This document shows positions 62,541 to 64,000 of a stretch of 64,000 nucleotides of DNA, piece after piece. Origin of the DNA: Mallotus nudiflorus (taxonomy: Eukaryota; Streptophyta; Magnoliopsida; Malpighiales; Euphorbiaceae); the NCBI GenBank assembly GCA_947683625.1, contig CANTUR010000057.1:494501-558500 (forward strand), written 5' to 3'. Position 1 is the stretch's first letter; every line of letters begins with the position of its first letter. The notes under the pieces were generated by a model, which did not search any database, was not told the DNA's origin, and saw only the letters and a list, made by a program, of their open reading frames with translations. The translations under genes and the position numbers were made by a program.

Positions 62541-63214
62541 TTAATAACATATAATTTTATAATTTAGTAAATCAGAGTCAAATCCATCAATATCATTGAA
62601 ACATTCATCAAAAACATTATATGTAGGAGATGGTGGTTGGTGTTGTTGAACTCTTTTATGCATAATCCTCATTTTTTCAGTTGCTATAAATGCTTGAAAT
62701 TCAGGATCTTCAATAGAATTAAAATCTGTAAACAAATCTTATTTTCTTCTTTGAATTCTTGAACAACCTTTTTTTTTTTTTTTTCTGATATAGTATTAGC
62801 CTTTTTCAACAAATCAACAACTTGTTGATTTTCTTTTAGAAGAAGATTCATTTTTTCTTCCTTTAATTGTTCCTCCTTTCTTCTCTTCAATTTGACTTTA
62901 TTCACGTCAATAGAACGTCCAGTTGAAGAACCACTTACATCAGACGCATCCAAATCGATTGAAAATCTTGAAAGCCTAGAAGATGTTGGAACTGTAGAAT
63001 CAGGAGTAGAAGTCTCTGATCTTGATGATTCATTCACAATCCTATTAAATTGACTGCGGCTATAATCTTTAAATTTTTCAAAATTTTTAACTATATGCCA
63101 CATATGATCAAATTTGAAACCTTTTTTGTAATGCACATCTTGTTGCATTAATGTTTTTGCTTGAATTAACTGAAAATAATTAATTAAAATCTTGTTAGAA
63201 TTAATATAATCCAA
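62541..63214 (-). pseudogene. Decayed PIF/Harbinger ORF1 (NAM-associated / Myb-like protein C-terminal part)
   Basis: The first part (63214 down to about 62740) reads KTLMQQD.HYKKGFKFDHMWHIVKNFEKFKD, then a Ser/Thr linker, then a K/E-rich helix (KLKRRKEEQLKEEKMN). A shift near 62735-62750 moves to a second frame ending with DPEFQAFIATEKMRIMHKRVQQ, where the same protein family continues. Such proteins (trihelix/Myb-like, called NAM-associated or wrongly glutathione transferase T3-like in databases) partner the PIF/Harbinger transposase. There is no ATG at the upstream end and the DNA-binding half is missing, so it is a remnant. Confidence 0.65.
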
Positions 63215-63230
63215 ATGAAGAAGACATTAC

Positions 63231-63365
63231 AAATAACATTAATAATATTAAAATATAATTATTACAATGAAATACTTACAAATAACATTAATAATATTAA
63301 AATATAATTATTACAATGAAATACTTACAAATAGCATTAATAATGTTAAAATATGATTATTAAGG
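63231..63365. repeat. 49-bp tandem repeat, 2.7 copies
   Basis: Units start at 63231, 63280 and 63329 (last partial and slightly diverged). Each starts AAATARCATTAATAATRTTA and contains ATGAAATACTTAC. It lies between the two divergent PIF/Harbinger gene remnants. Confidence 0.9.
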
Positions 63366-63565
63366 ATAAACGTGACTTAAATGCACCAATTGTTGATGCA
63401 ATAGAAACTCCAACTACGGATGTTGAAATGACTGTCCATGATAACACCCAGTTTGAACAATTTCTTGCTTGCCACAGACAAATTAAGGACAAAGATACTC
63501 ATATTGCACTTCACAATGCATTAATTAAATATTTGTGGATAAAATATTCTAATTCAAATGATTAA
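63353..63565 (+). pseudogene. C-terminal remnant of a PIF/Harbinger transposase (HARBI1/ALP1-like)
   Basis: Seventy codons ending at TAA 63565. The tail FEQFLACHRQIKDKDTHIALHNALIKYLW is the typical end of plant PIF/Harbinger DDE transposases, preceded by KRDLNAPI. The whole catalytic DDE domain is absent. It lies head-to-head with the ORF1 remnant on the other strand, about 140 bp away. An apparent ATG at 63353 is internal to the family, so this is a fragment. Confidence 0.65.
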
Positions 63566-64000
63566 ATTATTACTATTGTGATTTGTATTTTTTAAATTAA
63601 TTAGCACTTATAATATACTACTTTAATTTTAAAATGTAATTTTATGTTTTTTAGTAAATTTATTTTAATGTCTTTTAGTTCTCTTAATATATTATATTAT
63701 TTAATTTTAAAAATATGTGGATGCATTTATATTATTTATTATTAAAATAATAAAATTTATTATAAATAAATATATAGTGTATATGGTAAGTATTGAATAA
63801 AATATGGGTATAATATATAAAATGTATAAATAATATAATATTGTTATTGGATAGGAATATGTGGAGAATATTCTTTTTGAAATTGAAAATGAAATAATAG
63901 TTTAGAGTAAATTTACTGTAGCAGATGTATTTTGAAATAAAATTTACTACATTTTAAAGTTTTGAGTTAGAGATGGCTTTAAAGCAATTAGATAGATCAT
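63566..64000. other. AT-rich flank, no gene seen
   Basis: Very AT-rich sequence to the window end. It may be part of the same decayed transposon. No inverted terminal repeat could be identified. Confidence 0.4.

Overview
The window is nuclear DNA of a flowering plant, almost certainly a eudicot. The evidence is: intron-rich host genes with GT-AG splice sites, a MAP65 gene, a UMAMIT/WAT1-related transporter, a plant-type P450, very AT-rich intergenic DNA, and plant-specific lineages of Ty3/gypsy retrotransposons. I cannot fix the species from the sequence. No bacterial, organellar or viral genome segment is seen.

Positions 1-31688 are a nest of LTR retrotransposons. The base is a minus-strand chromovirus of the Tekay/Del type (gag-pro-RT-RNaseH-INT-chromodomain, 9122 down to 4301). 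Its downstream LTR lies at 1692-4244. Its other LTR is split into three pieces (about 9221-9656, 27547-28998 and 30832-31688). Three later insertions sit in these LTRs: an LTR of a related element cut by the window start (1-1691); a 17.9 kb plus-strand Tat-lineage (Ogre-like) element (9657-27546, LTRs 9657-11772 and 25431-27546, 5-bp target duplication); and a solo LTR of a Tekay relative (28999-30831, duplication TTACT). Both internal coding regions are dead. Almost every stop I examined is explained by one C-to-T or G-to-A transition.

The Tat element carries gag, a retropepsin, RT-RNaseH, a second RNase H and integrase on the plus strand. Between integrase and the 3' LTR it carries two decayed, intron-containing genes in antisense: a plant mobile domain (PMD) protein (about 24228-21526) and a DUF7745-like protein (21106-19911), the latter with its own TATA box. 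Next to them is the most striking structure in the window: three 120-bp repeats holding twelve 22-nt stem-loops with a constant loop and different but self-complementary stems (24721-25063). It is flanked by seven copies of a second mini-hairpin.

Positions 31689-64000 are ordinary gene space. They hold a seven-exon cytochrome P450 on the minus strand (38405-34317, 583 aa), an eleven-exon MAP65 microtubule bundler on the plus strand (41169-45685, 565 aa), and a seven-exon UMAMIT9-like amino-acid/auxin-type transporter on the minus strand (54135-52011, 409 aa). All three models splice in frame with lengths divisible by three. At the right edge is a decayed PIF/Harbinger DNA transposon (62541-63565). 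The rest is AT-rich spacer with microsatellites and MITE-like repeats.
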